A stretch of DNA of 26,306 nucleotides from Ancylobacter novellus (GCA_003241485.1 QFQD01000048.1:1-26306); one strand, 5' to 3'. Positions 1-9,659 are shown, counted from the stretch's first letter. Numbers and translations are program-made. The notes: generated from the sequence alone by a model not told the origin.

Positions 1-1175
1 ACCGCGTCCATGGCCTGTATGGCGTTGAGCGCGAGATTGAGCGCGACCTGCTGGAGCTGTACCCGGTCACCCGCGATGACCGGCACGCTGCGGTCGAGCG
101 CGAGTTCGAGGCCTACCCGGTGGATGGATAGTTCGCGCTCCACCAGCAGCAGCACGTCGTCGACCACCTCGTTGATATCAACGGGCAGGTGCCGGGGATC
201 GCTGCGGCGTGCCAGTGAGCGCAGTCGCGCCACCACATCGCTGGCACGGCGGCCATTGGCGATCATGCGCTCGACGCTGGCCTTGGCCTCGCCAATATCG
301 GGGACGGGGCGCCCGAGCCAGCGCAGGCACGCTTCGCCATTCGTCACCACCGCCGCCAGCGGCTGGTTGATCTCATGGGCGATGGACGCCGTGAGCTCGC
401 CCATGGTGGTGACGCGCGTTACATGGGCCAGTTCGCCCTGAGCCTTGTGCAGGGCGTCCTCGGCATGCCGGCGCTCGGTGATGTCGCTGTTGGTTTCCAT
501 CGTCACCGAGGGGCGCCCGCGCTCGTCGCGCTGGAGCGACCAGCGGCTCATGACGACAACCTCGTTGCCGCTTTTACGCCGGTGGACAAGCTCGCCCTCC
601 CAGCGACCGGTACGGAGGAGTTCGGCGCGGATGTCGGCGATCGGTGCGGGAAAGACCGTGCGCAGCAGCGCGGCCGCCTTCTGTCCGACCGCCTCCGCGC
701 GCGTCCAGCCATAAAGCTCCTCGGCACCTTTGCTCCAGTAGCGGACGGTATCGGTGTCGTCGCGCACGAAGATGGCGTCGTGCGTCAGGTCCAGCAGGTC
801 CGCCTGGTCCTTGAGCGAGAGTGTCGCCTCGCGGTTCTTCAGCGAGAGAAGGGTGGTGACGAGAATGGCAGCGAGGCTGACCAGGCAACGCATCACGGCG
901 CTGGCGTCGAAATCGTCGCTGTGCATGATGAAGAAGCTGAACAGGGCGAGCGCGACGCACAGGCCCGCAATGGCCAGCAGACCGGTGCGGCCGAAATAGT
1001 TCGCCGACAGCAGAACCACGATGACGTAAAGCACCGCGATAGCCATATCGAGCGGTGAGAAGGTGTCGAGGGCGAAGATCCCGGCCGCGAGAACCGTGGC
1101 GATGACGGCCATCTTCCAGCTTTTCCGCGAGGTCTTGCCGGCATTGTTCAGGGTTGCGGCACGTAATCTGTCCAT
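1..1175 (-). CDS. PAS-domain sensor histidine kinase, FixL-like (3' end outside window)
   Basis: This is a membrane sensor kinase that passes a phosphate to a response regulator not seen here. Translating the minus strand from ATG at 1175 gives 391 residues with no stop before the window edge. Residues 22-110 hold several hydrophobic segments. Residues about 122-236 form a PAS domain ending in the DITERRHAED linker. The phosphoacceptor His is at residue 267 in IAHEINQPLAAV, the FixL/DctB type of H-box. The N-box (NLALNAIQAMDA) lies at the edge, so most of the ATPase domain is missing. A purine-rich ribosome site (AGGGGAC) lies about 12 bases before the start. It reads in the same direction as the RND pump genes, 180 bases downstream of them. 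No heme-binding feature was established, so oxygen sensing is not claimed. Confidence 0.9.
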   Translation of the reverse strand, partial: MDRLRAATLNNAGKTSRKSWKMAVIATVLAAGIFALDTFSPLDMAIAVLYVIVVLLSANYFGRTGLLAIAGLCVALALFSFFIMHSDDFDASAVMRCLVSLAAILVTTLLSLKNREATLSLKDQADLLDLTHDAIFVRDDTDTVRYWSKGAEELYGWTRAEAVGQKAAALLRTVFPAPIADIRAELLRTGRWEGELVHRRKSGNEVVVMSRWSLQRDERGRPSVTMETNSDITERRHAEDALHKAQGELAHVTRVTTMGELTASIAHEINQPLAAVVTNGEACLRWLGRPVPDIGEAKASVERMIANGRRASDVVARLRSLARRSDPRHLPVDINEVVDDVLLLVERELSIHRVGLELALDRSVPVIAGDRVQLQQVALNLALNAIQAMDA

Positions 1176-1355
1176 GTCTTTTTGTCTGTCCCCTGTCCGC
1201 CGCCGGCTGTTTTTCCGCCGTTCGCGTGTTCTCGCCGCACGTTCCGGAAGCTGGCGCTGGATGCCGATGCCGTCTTTCCGCGCCGCCGCAGTCTATCCAG
1301 ATTGCACGGCTCGCGTGGTCACCGGTAGTGGTTTCACATGCGGCGATGACGGTGC

Positions 1356-4300
1356 TCAGGTGGCGCTGGCCGGGCGCGGCGCGCGCCGCCGACGGCCAAT
1401 GCGGTCGAGATAGAGATAGATGACGGGCGTGGTGTAGAGCGTCAGCAACTGGCTGACGACGAGGCCGCCGACGATGGCATAGCCGAGCGGCTGGCGCAGC
1501 TCCGAGCCTGTTCCGTGGCCGATCATCAGCGGCACGCCCGCCAGCAGGGCGGCGAAGGTGGTCATCAGGATCGGCCGGAAGCGCAGCAGGCACGCCTCGC
1601 GTATGGCGTCATGCGGCGACAGACCGCCGGCGCGCTCGCGCTCGATGGCGAAGTCGACGATCATGATGCCGTTCTTCTTCACGATGCCGATGAGCAGGAT
1701 GACCCCGACAAGGGCGATGATGGAGAAGTCGAAACCGAACATCCACAGCATGATGAGCGCGCCCAGTCCCGCCGAGGGCAGCGTCGACAGGATGGTGATG
1801 GGATGGACGTAGCTCTCATAGAGCACGCCGAGGATCACATAGATCACCGCCAGCGCCGCGGCGACGAGATAGGGCTCGCTCGCCAGCGACTGCTGGAACG
1901 CCTGCGCATTGCCCTGGAAATTGCCGACCACGGTCGCCGGCTTGCCGATCTCGGCCTCCGCGCGGTGGATGGCTGCCACGGCTTCGCCAAGGGCGACCTT
2001 CGGGGCGAGGTTGAAGGACAAAGTCACTGAGGGAAACTGCGACTGGTGATTGATGGAGAGAAAGCTGGTCGGCAGCGTCGTCCATTTCGCCAGCACGCTG
2101 AGCGGCACCTGCTGGCCGGTTGTCGGCGACTTCAGGTAAATCTCGTCGAGCGCATGGGGCGAGTTCTGCAGCTGGGGCAGCAGCTCCAATATGACGTGGT
2201 AGCTGTTGAGCTGGGTGAAATACTGCGTCACCTGCCGCTGGCCGAAGGCGTCGTACAGCGTGTTGTCGATATCGGCCGGGCTGATACCCAGGCGCTGGGC
2301 CTCCTCGCGGTCGATGGTCAGGGTGAGGGTGGCGCCGCCATTCTGCTGGTCGGAGGCAAGGCCCGTGAGTTCGGGTAGCGTCTTCAGCTTTTCCAGCAGC
2401 TTCGGCGCCCATTCGTTCAGCTCGTCGATATTGCCGTCCTGCAACGTGTACTGGAACTGCGTGCGCGCGAGGCGGCCCCCGACATTGAGGTCCTGCGCGG
2501 CCTGAAGGAACAGGGCGGCGCCCTCGACCTTGGCCAGCTGCTTCTCCAGCCGGTCGATGATCTGGAAGGCCGACGCCTCGCGCTCCTCGCGGGGCTTCAG
2601 CGTGATGAACATCTTGCCGTTGCTCACCGTCTGCCCCGCGCCGGCGCCGACACCCATGCCGACGGTGAGCACGTCCGGATCGCCGGCGACGATCTCGGCC
2701 AGCGCCAGCTGGCGCTTCACCATGGCGGCGAAGGACACATCCTGTGCCGCCTCGGACACGCCGATGATGAGGCCGGTGTCCTGCTGGGGAAAGAAGCCCT
2801 TGGGAATCTCGTAAAACAGCACGCCGGTCGCCGCCACCGCCGCGACGAAGACGGCGAGCGTCAGCCGCGCATGGTCGAGCGCCAGGTCGAGCGTGCGGCG
2901 ATAGCCCGCCAGCATTGCGTCAAAGGCGTTCTCCGAAAGGCGGTAGAGCCGGCCATGAGCGACGTCCTCGCGCTTGGGCTTGAGGAACAGTGCGCACATG
3001 GTCGGGGTCAGCGTCAGCGAGACGAAGGCGGAGACGGCGATGGTGATCGTCACCGTGACGGCGAATTCGCGGAACAGCCGGCCGACGAGCCCTCCCATCA
3101 GCAGCAAGGGGATGAACACCGCAATCAGCGACAGGCTGATCGACAGGATGGTGAAGCCGATCTCCGCCGAGCCGTCGAGCGCGGCCTGGAGCGGCGTCTT
3201 GCCCATCTCCAGATGCCGCTCGATGTTCTCCAGCATCACGATGGCGTCGTCGACCACGAAGCCGACGGCGATGGAGAGCCCCATGAGCGAGAGATTGTCG
3301 AGACTGTAACCCAGCGCATACATCGCCGCGAAGGTGCCGACGATGGCCAGCGGCACGGCGATGGAGGGGATGATCGTCGCCCAGAGGCTGCGCAGGAAGA
3401 CGAAGATCACCGCCACCACCAGCACGATGGTGATGATGAGCGTCTTCTCCACATCCTCCACCGAGGCGCGGATGGTGCCGGTGCGGTCGCTGACGATCTC
3501 GAGATGAAGGCCGGCGGGTGCCGAGGCGAGCAGCAGCGGAAGCTGCGCCTTGATCTGACTTACCGTCTCGATGACGTTGGCGCCCGGCAGCTTGAACACC
3601 GGCATGAGGATCGCCGGCTTGCCATTGGCCCAGGCGGCGAGCTGGTCGTTCTCGGCGGCGTCGATCGCGGTGCCGATGTCGCGCACGCGCACCGGCGCGC
3701 CGTTGCGAAAGGCGAGGATGGCGTCGAGCCATGGCGCGGCGGAGGTGAGCTGGTCGTTGTCATAGAGCGTGAAGGTGCGGCTCTTGCCCTGCACCGTGCC
3801 CTTCGGGTCGTTCACCGTGGTGGTGACGATGGCCTGGCGTATGTCTTCCAGCGACAGGCCGAGATTGGCGACCTTTGCCGGGTCGACCTGGATGCGCACG
3901 GATGGCTTCTGCTGGCCGAACACGCTGACCTGGCCGACGCCGTCAATCTGGCTGATGTGCTGCTCCAGCACGTTCTCGGCATAGTCGTCGACCTGGGTGA
4001 TCGGCAGCGTCTGCGACGTGAGGGCGAGAACAAGTATCGGCGGGTCGGCCGGATTAACCTTGCGGTAGGTTGGCGGCGCCGGAAGGTTGGTCGGCAGCTG
4101 GCCGCCCGCGGCATTGATCGCGGTCTGCACGTCCTGCGCGGCACCGTTGATATCGACGTCGAGGTTGAACTGCAGTGTGATCGCGGAATTGCCGAGGGTG
4201 GAGATCGAGGTCATCTGCGCCAGCCCCGGAATCTCGCCGAACTGGCGCTCCAGCGGCTGTGTGACCGAGGAGGCGATGATCTCCGGGCTGGCGCCGGGCA

Positions 4301-4451
4301 ATTGGGTGGTGACCTGAAGCGTCGGGAAATCGACGTCGGGAAGCGGCGCGACGGGCAGACGGGGGAAACTCGCCGCGCCCAGCGCCAGCAGGCCCGCCAT
4401 CAGCAGCGAGGTGCCGATGGGGTGACGGATGAACCAGGAGGAGAGCGACAT
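1356..4451 (-). CDS. RND multidrug efflux permease, HAE1 family, MdtC-like
   Basis: This is the inner-membrane proton/drug antiporter of a tripartite efflux pump. It has 1031 residues, the usual RND length. The N-terminus (SSWFIRHPIGTSLLMAGLL) starts with the first helix, followed by the porter-domain signature PLPDVDFPTLQV. Helix 4 carries GFVVDDAIVMLENIERH with the paired Asp of the proton relay. The second half repeats the fold, with YESYVHPITILSTLPSAG and GIVKKNGIMIVDFA. From memory, these blocks match E. coli MdtC more closely than AcrB. The adaptor gene ends 5 bases before this ATG, so the two are one operon. E. coli uses an MdtB-MdtC pair; only one pump gene is present here, so it probably forms a homotrimer. 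No outer-membrane channel gene is adjacent. Confidence 0.95.
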   Translation of the reverse strand: MSLSSWFIRHPIGTSLLMAGLLALGAASFPRLPVAPLPDVDFPTLQVTTQLPGASPEIIASSVTQPLERQFGEIPGLAQMTSISTLGNSAITLQFNLDVDINGAAQDVQTAINAAGGQLPTNLPAPPTYRKVNPADPPILVLALTSQTLPITQVDDYAENVLEQHISQIDGVGQVSVFGQQKPSVRIQVDPAKVANLGLSLEDIRQAIVTTTVNDPKGTVQGKSRTFTLYDNDQLTSAAPWLDAILAFRNGAPVRVRDIGTAIDAAENDQLAAWANGKPAILMPVFKLPGANVIETVSQIKAQLPLLLASAPAGLHLEIVSDRTGTIRASVEDVEKTLIITIVLVVAVIFVFLRSLWATIIPSIAVPLAIVGTFAAMYALGYSLDNLSLMGLSIAVGFVVDDAIVMLENIERHLEMGKTPLQAALDGSAEIGFTILSISLSLIAVFIPLLLMGGLVGRLFREFAVTVTITIAVSAFVSLTLTPTMCALFLKPKREDVAHGRLYRLSENAFDAMLAGYRRTLDLALDHARLTLAVFVAAVAATGVLFYEIPKGFFPQQDTGLIIGVSEAAQDVSFAAMVKRQLALAEIVAGDPDVLTVGMGVGAGAGQTVSNGKMFITLKPREEREASAFQIIDRLEKQLAKVEGAALFLQAAQDLNVGGRLARTQFQYTLQDGNIDELNEWAPKLLEKLKTLPELTGLASDQQNGGATLTLTIDREEAQRLGISPADIDNTLYDAFGQRQVTQYFTQLNSYHVILELLPQLQNSPHALDEIYLKSPTTGQQVPLSVLAKWTTLPTSFLSINHQSQFPSVTLSFNLAPKVALGEAVAAIHRAEAEIGKPATVVGNFQGNAQAFQQSLASEPYLVAAALAVIYVILGVLYESYVHPITILSTLPSAGLGALIMLWMFGFDFSIIALVGVILLIGIVKKNGIMIVDFAIERERAGGLSPHDAIREACLLRFRPILMTTFAALLAGVPLMIGHGTGSELRQPLGYAIVGGLVVSQLLTLYTTPVIYLYLDRIGRRRRAPRPASAT

Positions 4452-4456
4452 GGCGT

Positions 4457-5674
4457 TCAGCTTCCGCTCGACGCCGGGCCCGGAGCCGGGTTCGGCGTAA
4501 TCCGCGTGCCGGGCGCGAGACGGTACTGGCCGTGCGTGACCACGCTCTGCCCTTCGGCAAGGCCCTTGGTGACGACGGCAATGCCATCGGCAATCTGACC
4601 GAGCTCGACCGGGGTCGCCGCCACCTTGCTGTCGGCATCAACCGTGTAGATAAACGGCCCGCCCGGGCCGCGCTGCACCGCGTCGGATGGCACGGTGACG
4701 ACGCCGGCCAAGGTGGCGACCCGTAGCCGGAGGTCGACGAACTGGCCGGGCCAGAGTTTGTCGGCCTTGTTGGGGAAGACCGACTTTACCCGCAGCGTGC
4801 CGCTTTGCGGGTCGATCTGGTTGTCGATCAGCTCAAGCGTGCCGGTGTCGAGCACCGTGCCGTCGTCGCGCGACACCGCCTGCGCCTCGACCGTGCCGGC
4901 CGCGAGCGCATCGCGCACCGCCGCGACCTCGCGCTGCGGCAAGGTGGAGATGACCGTTATCGGGTGGATCTGGTTGAGCACCACGAGGCCATTGGTGTCG
5001 GCGGCGTGGATGATGTTGCCCTGGTCGACGAGCCGCAGGCCCGCCCGCCCGTCGATGGGCGCGACGATCTGCGTGTAGGAAAGCTGAGTGCGCGCGGTGT
5101 CGATCATCGCCTTGTCCTGGGCGATCTGCGCCTGCAGCTGCAGGACCGCGCTCTGCTCGTTATCGACCGTCTGCTGGCTGGCGAAGGCGTCCTTTCCGAG
5201 CTTGGAATCGCGCTGATAGTTCAGCTGGGCATTGGCCAGCGCCGCCTCGTCCTGCTGCAGCTTCGCCTGTGCCTGCTCCAGCGCCGCCTGGAAGGTGCGC
5301 GGGTCGATCACCGCGATGAGCTGGCCCTGCCGGATGTCCTGGCCTTCGCGGAAAAGCACCTGCTGCAACTCGCCATCCACCCGCGAGCGCACCGTCACGG
5401 TGTTGAAGGGCTCCACGGTGCCGATGTCGATGAGATGGACCGGCACATCCTGCCGGCGCGCCTGCGCCAGATCGACCGGCACGGCAGCTTTCGGCGCGGC
5501 TATGACCGGCTCTGCATCGGCCGCGCGCCATATGCCGTAGGCGGCCCCGCCCAGTCCGGCGAGAATGACGAGAACGACGCCGAGGCGCCGCATGTTTGGA
5601 TGTCGCATCTGGGCAATGCCCTCGCTCGGGCTCTCGTCTCGCGGCGCAATGCCGGAGAAAGCCATGGTCGGCAC
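4457..5674 (-). CDS. RND efflux periplasmic adaptor subunit, MdtA-like
   Basis: This is the membrane-fusion protein linking the RND pump to an outer-membrane channel. The open frame starts at GTG 5674 and gives 405 residues. A better start may be ATG 5608, which has GAGGG about 10 bases upstream and puts the single N-terminal anchor (RRLGVVLVILAGLGGAAYG) at the very start; ATG 5665 is a third option. The barrel-sandwich half-motif VTVRSRVDGELQQVLFREGQ and the returning half IVAPIDGRAGLRLVDQGNII flank an Ala/Gln-rich coiled-coil hairpin. The beta-barrel region contains DNQIDPQSGTLRVKS and the WPGQFVDLRL block typical of MdtA. It is the first gene of the operon with the pump and is divergent from the AraC gene. 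Confidence 0.93.
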   Translation of the reverse strand: MPTMAFSGIAPRDESPSEGIAQMRHPNMRRLGVVLVILAGLGGAAYGIWRAADAEPVIAAPKAAVPVDLAQARRQDVPVHLIDIGTVEPFNTVTVRSRVDGELQQVLFREGQDIRQGQLIAVIDPRTFQAALEQAQAKLQQDEAALANAQLNYQRDSKLGKDAFASQQTVDNEQSAVLQLQAQIAQDKAMIDTARTQLSYTQIVAPIDGRAGLRLVDQGNIIHAADTNGLVVLNQIHPITVISTLPQREVAAVRDALAAGTVEAQAVSRDDGTVLDTGTLELIDNQIDPQSGTLRVKSVFPNKADKLWPGQFVDLRLRVATLAGVVTVPSDAVQRGPGGPFIYTVDADSKVAATPVELGQIADGIAVVTKGLAEGQSVVTHGQYRLAPGTRITPNPAPGPASSGS

Positions 5675-6015
5675 CCAACGTGGCGCCTCGTGAGCTTGGG
5701 GTCTTTCGCGATCGCCGTCGCCTTGCCGATCCGCCGCCCCGACTTGCCGACGGCTCTATTCAGTTGGCCGACTATACAAAGGTATGGCCCCTGCAAACTC
5801 ATCATATAGCCGTCGAAACCCTCGTAGAATGGAGAGAATGACAGGGTCCGCTCATCCTTGGGACATCGCCAGCACCGCCCTGGACGAGCCGATTGGAAGA
5901 CGTGTCGCGAATACTTCTGGAGATGTGGGTGAAACCCGTCCCTCGAAGCCTTCGCAAAACCCCGATCCGGCAGCCTCCAGCGGTCAACGCAACTTCGAGG
6001 ATAAGGGATCAGGCC
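5675..6015. other. Divergent intergenic region between efflux adaptor and AraC genes
   Basis: These 341 bases separate the divergent efflux operon and the AraC regulator, so the promoters of both should lie here. I see no convincing gene inside. An open frame running into the AraC gene from 5893 has no good ribosome site, and its product lacks recognisable sequence before residue 42. A short dyad, ATAC-AAAG-GTAT, lies at 5774-5785. On the minus strand TATAGT (5771-5776) could be a -10 box for the adaptor gene, but no well-spaced -35 box was found. Confidence 0.5.
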
Positions 6016-6891
6016 ATGTCGCTCCATGTCTCGCCGCCAATCGAAGGTGTCGCCGTCAATCACGGCGCCGGTCATCTGCTGTCCGCCCGCGCCCCTGCGG
6101 CGCCCTCGTTCGGCACTCTTCCGGCACGCACGCCCGCGGCCGACCAGCTGTCCGTCCGCCTCGGCCATATGGGCGTGGTGATCGCCGTTTCCGCCCCCGG
6201 CCAGACGGCGTCGGCCGGTGCCGCGCTCGACCCCGTCGCCATGACCGAGACCATTCAGCTGAAGGTCGATCCTTCCGATTTCAGCCGTCTTGCCGGCGCG
6301 CTGATCCAGAATGGCGCGCACCAGGAAGGGCTCTCGCGCTCCAGCGACCCGGTGATCCGCCGGCTGACCCGCGCGCTCAGCTCCGCCGAGCGCAGCAACA
6401 AGGAATTCGGCGGGCTCTATGCCGACGCGCTTCGCCTTGCCATCGTGACCCGCCTGCTGGGCACCAGCGCTTCCGGCGACTGTCTGGACGAGGTGGACTT
6501 CACCTCGATCGACGAGACGACCGAGACCGCCCGCCAGCCGCGCCGCCCGAAGTCGGGCCTGCCGAAGTGGCGCCTCAAGCGCGTCGCGGCCTATGTCGAG
6601 GAGAACCTCGCCGAGCCCATCACGCTCGCCGACATGGCCTCGGCGGCCGGGCTGAGCCGGATGCACTTCGCTGCGCAGTTCCGTGTCGCCACCGGCATGC
6701 GCCCGCATGAATATCTGCTGCGCCAGCGCATCGAGCGCGCGCAGAAGATGCTGGTGGAAACCCGCGACTCCCTGGTGGAGATCGCGCTCGGCGTCGGCTT
6801 CCAGACCCAGGCGCATTTCACCACCGTGTTCCGCCGCTTCGTTGGCGACACGCCCTATCAGTGGCGCTGCGCCAACCGCGCGCGGAACTGA
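6016..6891 (+). CDS. AraC-family transcriptional regulator
   Basis: This is a DNA-binding regulator, probably of the flanking efflux genes. From ATG 6016 it has 291 residues. AAGGGA and CAGG lie just before this ATG, which is why it is preferred to the upstream in-frame start at 5893. The last ~100 residues are the double helix-turn-helix of the AraC/XylS family: VAAYVEENLAEPITLADMA, then AAGLSRMHFAAQFRVATGM, then the second unit IALGVGFQTQAHFTTVFRR and the closing GDTPYQWR. The N-terminal ~170 residues do not show a clear cupin arm, so the ligand is unknown. The EmrA-like gene starts 34 bases downstream on the same strand, which suggests co-transcription. Confidence 0.93.
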   Translation: MSLHVSPPIEGVAVNHGAGHLLSARAPAAPSFGTLPARTPAADQLSVRLGHMGVVIAVSAPGQTASAGAALDPVAMTETIQLKVDPSDFSRLAGALIQNGAHQEGLSRSSDPVIRRLTRALSSAERSNKEFGGLYADALRLAIVTRLLGTSASGDCLDEVDFTSIDETTETARQPRRPKSGLPKWRLKRVAAYVEENLAEPITLADMASAAGLSRMHFAAQFRVATGMRPHEYLLRQRIERAQKMLVETRDSLVEIALGVGFQTQAHFTTVFRRFVGDTPYQWRCANRARN

Positions 6892-6925
6892 CCCTGCCGT
6901 GTCAGGACCGGGGGGAGAGGAAGAC

Positions 6926-8062
6926 ATGTCTTCCGTCGATACGAGCCATGTCGGTTTCGTCGGGGCAGACCACCCCGCCGAACCGTCATCCCACTGGGTT
7001 GCGAGCGTACGGCGGCTGATCATTCCGGCAGCCGTGATCGCCGCCGTCATCTGTCTCATTGTTGTTTTCAACGACCGTTGGGGCACTTGGGTCAGCGAGG
7101 CGGCGATCCAGTCGACCGACGACGCCTATGTCGAGGCCGACGTCTCGACCCTCAGCGCGCGCGTCAGCGGCAATGTGCTTAACGTTCTCGTAAACGACTT
7201 CCAGCCGGTGAAGGCCGGCGAGGTGCTGGTCGAGATCGACCCATCCGACTATCAGGCCGCGGTGGCGGGCGCTCAGGCGGCTGTTGCCGGTGCCAAGGCG
7301 GCGCTCGACAATCTCGCCAATCAGGAAACGCTGCAGCGCGCGCTGCTGGAGCAGGCCAAGGCGCAGCGCGATTCTGCCGTCGCCGCGCAGACCTGGGCGC
7401 TGGAGGAGCGCAACCGCCAGCAGACGCTGGTGCAGGGCGGCATCGCCGGCACCGAGCAGAAATTGCAGCAGTCCATCGCCAGCTATACCGAGGCGGTGGC
7501 GAATGTCGCCTCCGCGGAATCGGCGATCCAGGCCCAGCAGGCTCAACTCGATGTACTGATCGGGCAGGAAGGCACGCTGCGGGCCAATCTCGACGCGGCG
7601 CGGGCGAACCTGAAGACGGCCGAACTCAAGCTCGGCTACACCAAGGTCGTGGCCCCGTTCGACGGCGTGGCCAGCACGCGCAAGGTGCAGCCGGCCGATT
7701 ATGTGAATGTCGGCACCAGCCTGATCGCCGTGGTGCCTGTGCCCAACGTCTATGTGATCGCCAACTTCAAGGAAACGCAGCTCACGCGGGTCGAGGCCGG
7801 CCAGCCGGTCGAACTGACGGTGGACACCTTCCCCGGCCAGACCCTGCATGGCCATGTCGGCCGGCTCTCGCCCGCCAGCGGCGCGGTGTTCGCGCTGCTG
7901 CCGCCGGACAACGCCACCGGCAATTTCACCAAGGTCGTCCAGCGCATTCCCGTCCGTATCGAGATCGATCCGGATCAACCGCTTACGGACAGGCTGCGCG
8001 CGGGCATGTCGGTCGAGGCTCACATCCATGTCGACCACGTCGCCGCCGGCAAAACCCTTTGA
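6926..8062 (+). CDS. HlyD/EmrA-family efflux adaptor
   Basis: This is the periplasmic adaptor for the MFS pump that follows, bridging inner and outer membranes. ATG 6926 has a strong ribosome site (GGGGGAGAGG) and gives 378 residues. The single membrane anchor is at about residues 32-48 (IPAAVIAAVICLIVVF). It is followed by the family signature STDDAYVEADVSTLSARVSG, the first lipoyl half VKAGEVLVEIDPSDYQAAV, a long Ala/Gln-rich coiled coil (about residues 110-230), and the second lipoyl half LGYTKVVAPFDGVAS. The C-terminal part has NVYVIANFKETQLTRVEAGQ and the SPASGAVFALLPPDNATGNF block seen in EmrA proteins. It overlaps the next gene by 35 bases, so translation is likely coupled. Confidence 0.95.
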   Translation: MSSVDTSHVGFVGADHPAEPSSHWVASVRRLIIPAAVIAAVICLIVVFNDRWGTWVSEAAIQSTDDAYVEADVSTLSARVSGNVLNVLVNDFQPVKAGEVLVEIDPSDYQAAVAGAQAAVAGAKAALDNLANQETLQRALLEQAKAQRDSAVAAQTWALEERNRQQTLVQGGIAGTEQKLQQSIASYTEAVANVASAESAIQAQQAQLDVLIGQEGTLRANLDAARANLKTAELKLGYTKVVAPFDGVASTRKVQPADYVNVGTSLIAVVPVPNVYVIANFKETQLTRVEAGQPVELTVDTFPGQTLHGHVGRLSPASGAVFALLPPDNATGNFTKVVQRIPVRIEIDPDQPLTDRLRAGMSVEAHIHVDHVAAGKTL

Positions 8063-9656
8063 GGGGCAGGCCACGCGGCCGGTCTGCGCCGTCGCCGCGG
8101 TGCTGCTCGGTTCGTTTCTGGTCGGGTTCGACACGCGCCTGTTCAGCGTCGGCCTGCCGGACCTGCGCGGCGCCTATGGTCTTTCCTTCGACCAGGGTGC
8201 CTGGCTCAACACCTTCGCCACGGCGCCGCAGATCCTGATCGCGCCGGCAGTGGCGTGGCTGGCGGCGACCTTCGGCGTGCGCCGCGTGCTGTTCTGGCCG
8301 AGCCTTGCCTATGCCGCCATCTCTTTCGCCATGCCGCTGGTTCGCGGCTGGGAAGTGCTGGTGGTGCTGCACGCGCTGCGCGGCCTGCTGCTCGGGGTGT
8401 TCATTCCCGCCACCATAATGATCGTACTGCGCACGCTCCCGCCGCGCTGGTGGGTGCCGACGCTGGCGATCTACGCCTTCCGCCTCGCCTTCTCGCTCAA
8501 TACCGGGCCGTTGCTGATCGGCCTGTATGAGGACCGCTTCGGCTGGGAGTGGATTTACTGGCAGGACATGATCATCGCCCCGGTGATGGGGCTGCTGGTC
8601 TCGCTCGGCACGCCCAAGCAGAAGCCCGATATCGGCCTGCTGGAGCGCGCCGATTGGGGCGGCATGGCGCTTCTGGGTGGCGGCTGGGCGCTCATCTATG
8701 CCGGGTTGGATCAGGGCAACCGGCTGGACTGGTTTGAATCCGGGCTGATTACTTCGCTGATCGGCGGCGGCGCGATCCTCATCGTCGCCTTCTTCATCAA
8801 TGAACTGTCGGTCCGCAATCCGTGGGCGAGCCACAAGGTGATCGCGACGCGCAATGTGGCGCTGGGCTGTCTTGCGGTGCTCGGCTACACGTCGACGAGC
8901 CTGTCGAACTCCCAGCTGGTGCCGGGCTTCCTCACCACCGTGATCGCGCTGCGGCCCGAGCAGATCGGTCTCACTCTTTTCCTCACCACAGGTTTGCCGC
9001 TGGTGGTGACCACCATCCTGTCGGTCTGGCTGGTTCGTCACTTCGATGCGCGGCTGTCGATGCTGCTCGGCTTCGTAGCCTTCGCCGTCGCGGCGAAAAT
9101 GGGGACGCAGCTCACCTCTGAGTGGGCGCCATGGACCTTCGCGCCGATGGGCGTGGTGCAGGCCATAGGGCAGGGCTTCACGCTGCTCGCGGTGATTATC
9201 TACATCCTCGCCAATTCCGACCCGAAGAGCGCTACTGCCTCGGCGGCCTATATCCAGGTGCTGCGGCTCGGTGGGGCGGAAAGTGCGACGGCACTGATGG
9301 CGACCTTCCTGCGCCATCGCGAGCAGCTGCATTCCTATCTTCTGGGCTTGCATGTGCCCGCCGGCGGGGGGCGTACTGAAGATGCGCTCGGGTTGCTGTC
9401 CGGGGTGTTCGAGCGCGATGGAGCCTCACCCCAGGCGCTGGCCGCACGCAGCGCGCTCACGCTCAACCAGCTGGTGAGCCAGCAGGCCAATGTGCTCGCC
9501 TATATTGACGGCTTCCAGCTCACCTACTGGGCGGCGCTGGTGGCGCTGATCCTCGTGGCGCTGATGGGAAAGGCGCCTAAAGGTCCGCTCTCGCCGGTGC
9601 CGTGGCGGGCGGACAAGGGTGGAGCCAGCGGCGCGGCCTCACGCTCGCCCGCCTGA
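8028..9656 (+). CDS. MFS drug:H+ antiporter, DHA2 (EmrB-like) family
   Basis: This is an inner-membrane exporter working with the preceding EmrA-like adaptor. ATG 8028 lies inside the end of that gene and has GAGGCT upstream; the product has 542 residues, the usual size for a 14-helix DHA2 protein. The first helix is followed by GLPDLRGAYGLSFDQGAWLN, typical of the family. A loop motif (FGVRRVLFWPSLAY) stands where motif A normally lies. The block AFRLAFSLNTGPLLIGLYED matches the motif C region, and GWEWIYWQDMIIAP is the usual family block. A long periplasmic loop near residues 420-500 precedes the last helix. The frame is also open upstream to 7848, but that stretch is out-of-frame adaptor sequence. 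The substrate is unknown. Confidence 0.94.
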   Translation: MSTTSPPAKPFEGQATRPVCAVAAVLLGSFLVGFDTRLFSVGLPDLRGAYGLSFDQGAWLNTFATAPQILIAPAVAWLAATFGVRRVLFWPSLAYAAISFAMPLVRGWEVLVVLHALRGLLLGVFIPATIMIVLRTLPPRWWVPTLAIYAFRLAFSLNTGPLLIGLYEDRFGWEWIYWQDMIIAPVMGLLVSLGTPKQKPDIGLLERADWGGMALLGGGWALIYAGLDQGNRLDWFESGLITSLIGGGAILIVAFFINELSVRNPWASHKVIATRNVALGCLAVLGYTSTSLSNSQLVPGFLTTVIALRPEQIGLTLFLTTGLPLVVTTILSVWLVRHFDARLSMLLGFVAFAVAAKMGTQLTSEWAPWTFAPMGVVQAIGQGFTLLAVIIYILANSDPKSATASAAYIQVLRLGGAESATALMATFLRHREQLHSYLLGLHVPAGGGRTEDALGLLSGVFERDGASPQALAARSALTLNQLVSQQANVLAYIDGFQLTYWAALVALILVALMGKAPKGPLSPVPWRADKGGASGAASRSPA

Positions 9657-9659
9657 TCT

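Noticed and set aside
2871..4598. Long plus-strand open frame of 575 codons
   Set aside because: It lies antisense to the RND pump gene. The product is Arg/Asp/Gly-rich with no domain pattern, and the minus strand encodes a clear pump. High GC content makes such long antisense frames common.
5500..7086. Minus-strand open frame of 528 codons
   Set aside because: It crosses the starts of two real genes and the AraC gene on the other strand. The overlapped genes have clear family motifs.
7983..9353. Minus-strand open frame of 456 codons
   Set aside because: It is antisense to the EmrB-like transporter and shows no domain pattern.
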